From the NCBI GenBank assembly GCA_022845895.1, contig AP025573.1:3754501-3818500 (forward strand): a DNA stretch of 64,000 bases. The letters are read 5' to 3'. Each line of letters starts with the position of its first letter. Positions within the stretch are counted from its first letter, which is position 1. The translations under genes were made by a program, and so were the position numbers. This document shows positions 63,215-64,000 of this stretch, piece after piece. This DNA comes from Lachnospiraceae bacterium. Lineage in GTDB: Bacteria > Bacillota > Clostridia > Lachnospirales > Lachnospiraceae. The notes below the pieces were generated by a model. That model was not told where the DNA came from, made no database searches, and saw only the letters and a program-made list of their open reading frames with translations.

Positions 63215-64000
63215 TTACTGCTTTCCATAGTATAAATCTAAGAATTTGTCGTCGATACGTTTTAGCTCGGCTCTTGGCAGCATGGACAGAAGTTTCCAGC
63301 CGATTTCGAGGGTCTCCTCGATGGAGCGGTCGGTGTTGTATCCTTGTGATACGTATTCCTTCTCGAATGCATCGGCAAATTTGGCGTAGAGGAGGTCAAT
63401 CTCGGTGAGGGCTGCCTCTCCGAGGATAGTCATAAGCTCTTTCGCGTCTTTACCACGTGCATATGCTGCAAACAGCTGGTTCAGCGTATTGGAATGGTCG
63501 GCTCTTGTCTTTCCGTCACCAATACCTTTATCTTTCAGACGTGACAGTGAAGGCAGCACGTCGATTGGCGGCTGAACGCCTTTTCTGTATAAGTCACGGC
63601 TCAGGATAATCTGGCCTTCCGTAATATATCCTGTCAAGTCAGGAATCGGATGTGTCTTATCATCTTCCGGCATCGTCAGGATAGGAATCATCGTTATACT
63701 TCCCTTTTTGCCGTTCTGGCGTCCTGCTCTCTCATAGAGGGATGCAAGGTCGGTATACATGTAGCCGGGGTAGCCACGGCGCCCAGGCACTTCCTTACGG
63801 GCTGCGGACACCTCACGGAGCGCATCCGCATAGTTTGTGATGTCTGTCAGGATGACAAGTACATGCATATCCTTTTCAAATGCCAGATATTCTGCTGCGG
63901 TCAGCGCCATACGAGGTGTGGAGATACGCTCGATAGCCGGGTCGTTTGCAAGGTTGACGAACAGTACCGTCCTGTCGATAGCCCCAGTCTCCTTAAATGA
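63215..64000 (-). CDS. atpB: V-type ATP synthase subunit B (5' end outside window)
   Basis: Non-catalytic nucleotide subunit B of V-type ATPase. 261 codons are visible: the frame is open to the right edge with [20 protein letters not shown], followed by [57 protein letters not shown] and the C-terminal domain ending DLYYGKQ. It lies upstream of atpD in one operon, with a repeat-rich 219-bp gap. Confidence 0.96.
   Translation of the reverse strand, partial: SFKETGAIDRTVLFVNLANDPAIERISTPRMALTAAEYLAFEKDMHVLVILTDITNYADALREVSAARKEVPGRRGYPGYMYTDLASLYERAGRQNGKKGSITMIPILTMPEDDKTHPIPDLTGYITEGQIILSRDLYRKGVQPPIDVLPSLSRLKDKGIGDGKTRADHSNTLNQLFAAYARGKDAKELMTILGEAALTEIDLLYAKFADAFEKEYVSQGYNTDRSIEETLEIGWKLLSMLPRAELKRIDDKFLDLYYGKQ

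Noticed and set aside
1-64000. CRISPR arrays, tRNA or rRNA genes
   Set aside because: No regularly spaced repeats and no tRNA- or rRNA-like sequence were seen on reading both strands.

Overview
The window looks like a chromosomal piece of a Lachnospiraceae-type (Clostridium cluster XIVa) gut anaerobe. Reasons are strong AGGAGG ribosome binding sites, a SAM-I riboswitch in front of metK, a V-type ATPase, a DUF6145 gene beside birA, KtrAB next to a two-component system, and a host base composition near 50% GC. The species cannot be fixed from this sequence.

1-24.9 kb is carbohydrate and peptide catabolism. A leftward operon (13.8 to 5.3 kb) encodes a sugar or polyol ABC importer (lipoprotein, two permeases, two different ATPases), a zinc polyol dehydrogenase and a DhaK/DhaL dihydroxyacetone-type kinase. 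A SorC-type regulator follows. Next comes an operon with an FGGY kinase, two 2-hydroxyacid dehydrogenases and a class II aldolase (the last dehydrogenase runs off the left edge). A second set (15.5-20.8 kb) holds a paralogous dehydrogenase, L-xylulokinase, L-xylulose-5-P 3-epimerase, a HAD phosphatase and L-ribulose-5-P 4-epimerase, a complete route from L-xylulose to D-xylulose-5-P. Three promoter regions (4.1, 13.95 and 19.14 kb) share pairs of CATTTGT-type boxes exactly 19 bp apart, so the SorC protein probably controls all of them. Between two convergent genes (14.73-15.51 kb) lies a non-coding element of two inverted, diverged ~245-bp arms whose stems are kept by compensatory changes. An amidohydrolase, MFS transporter and M24 peptidase follow (21-24.8 kb).

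25.4-33.9 kb is an AT-rich, ~8.5-kb integrative mobilizable element with Tn916-family Int, Xis and a MobT-type initiator. Its cargo is methionine synthesis: metE, metF and a LysR regulator with a MET-box-like palindrome. It is inserted in a zinc-ribbon/TPR membrane protein gene whose two halves flank it. The reading frame is restored if the element is removed at a 10-bp repeat.

34.8-54.4 kb is housekeeping, all on the minus strand: lysS (with an extra C-terminal OB domain), greA, dusB, coaX, DUF6145, birA, a single ORF joining a patatin to ornithine carbamoyltransferase, SPFH/NfeD, a TrmH methyltransferase, ktrA/ktrB, a two-component system, metK with SAM-I riboswitch, an OFA-type MFS, murA and aroK.

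54.6-61.8 kb is a very GC-rich pilus island: class B sortase, an EVPTG major pilin, a SipA-like signal peptidase lacking the usual lysine, and a 1,298-residue ORF that appears to be two cell-wall proteins fused. The first ~300 codons of that ORF are far less GC-rich than the rest, so the gene is mosaic. The window ends in V-type ATPase genes (subunits D and B), with REP-like repeats between them.
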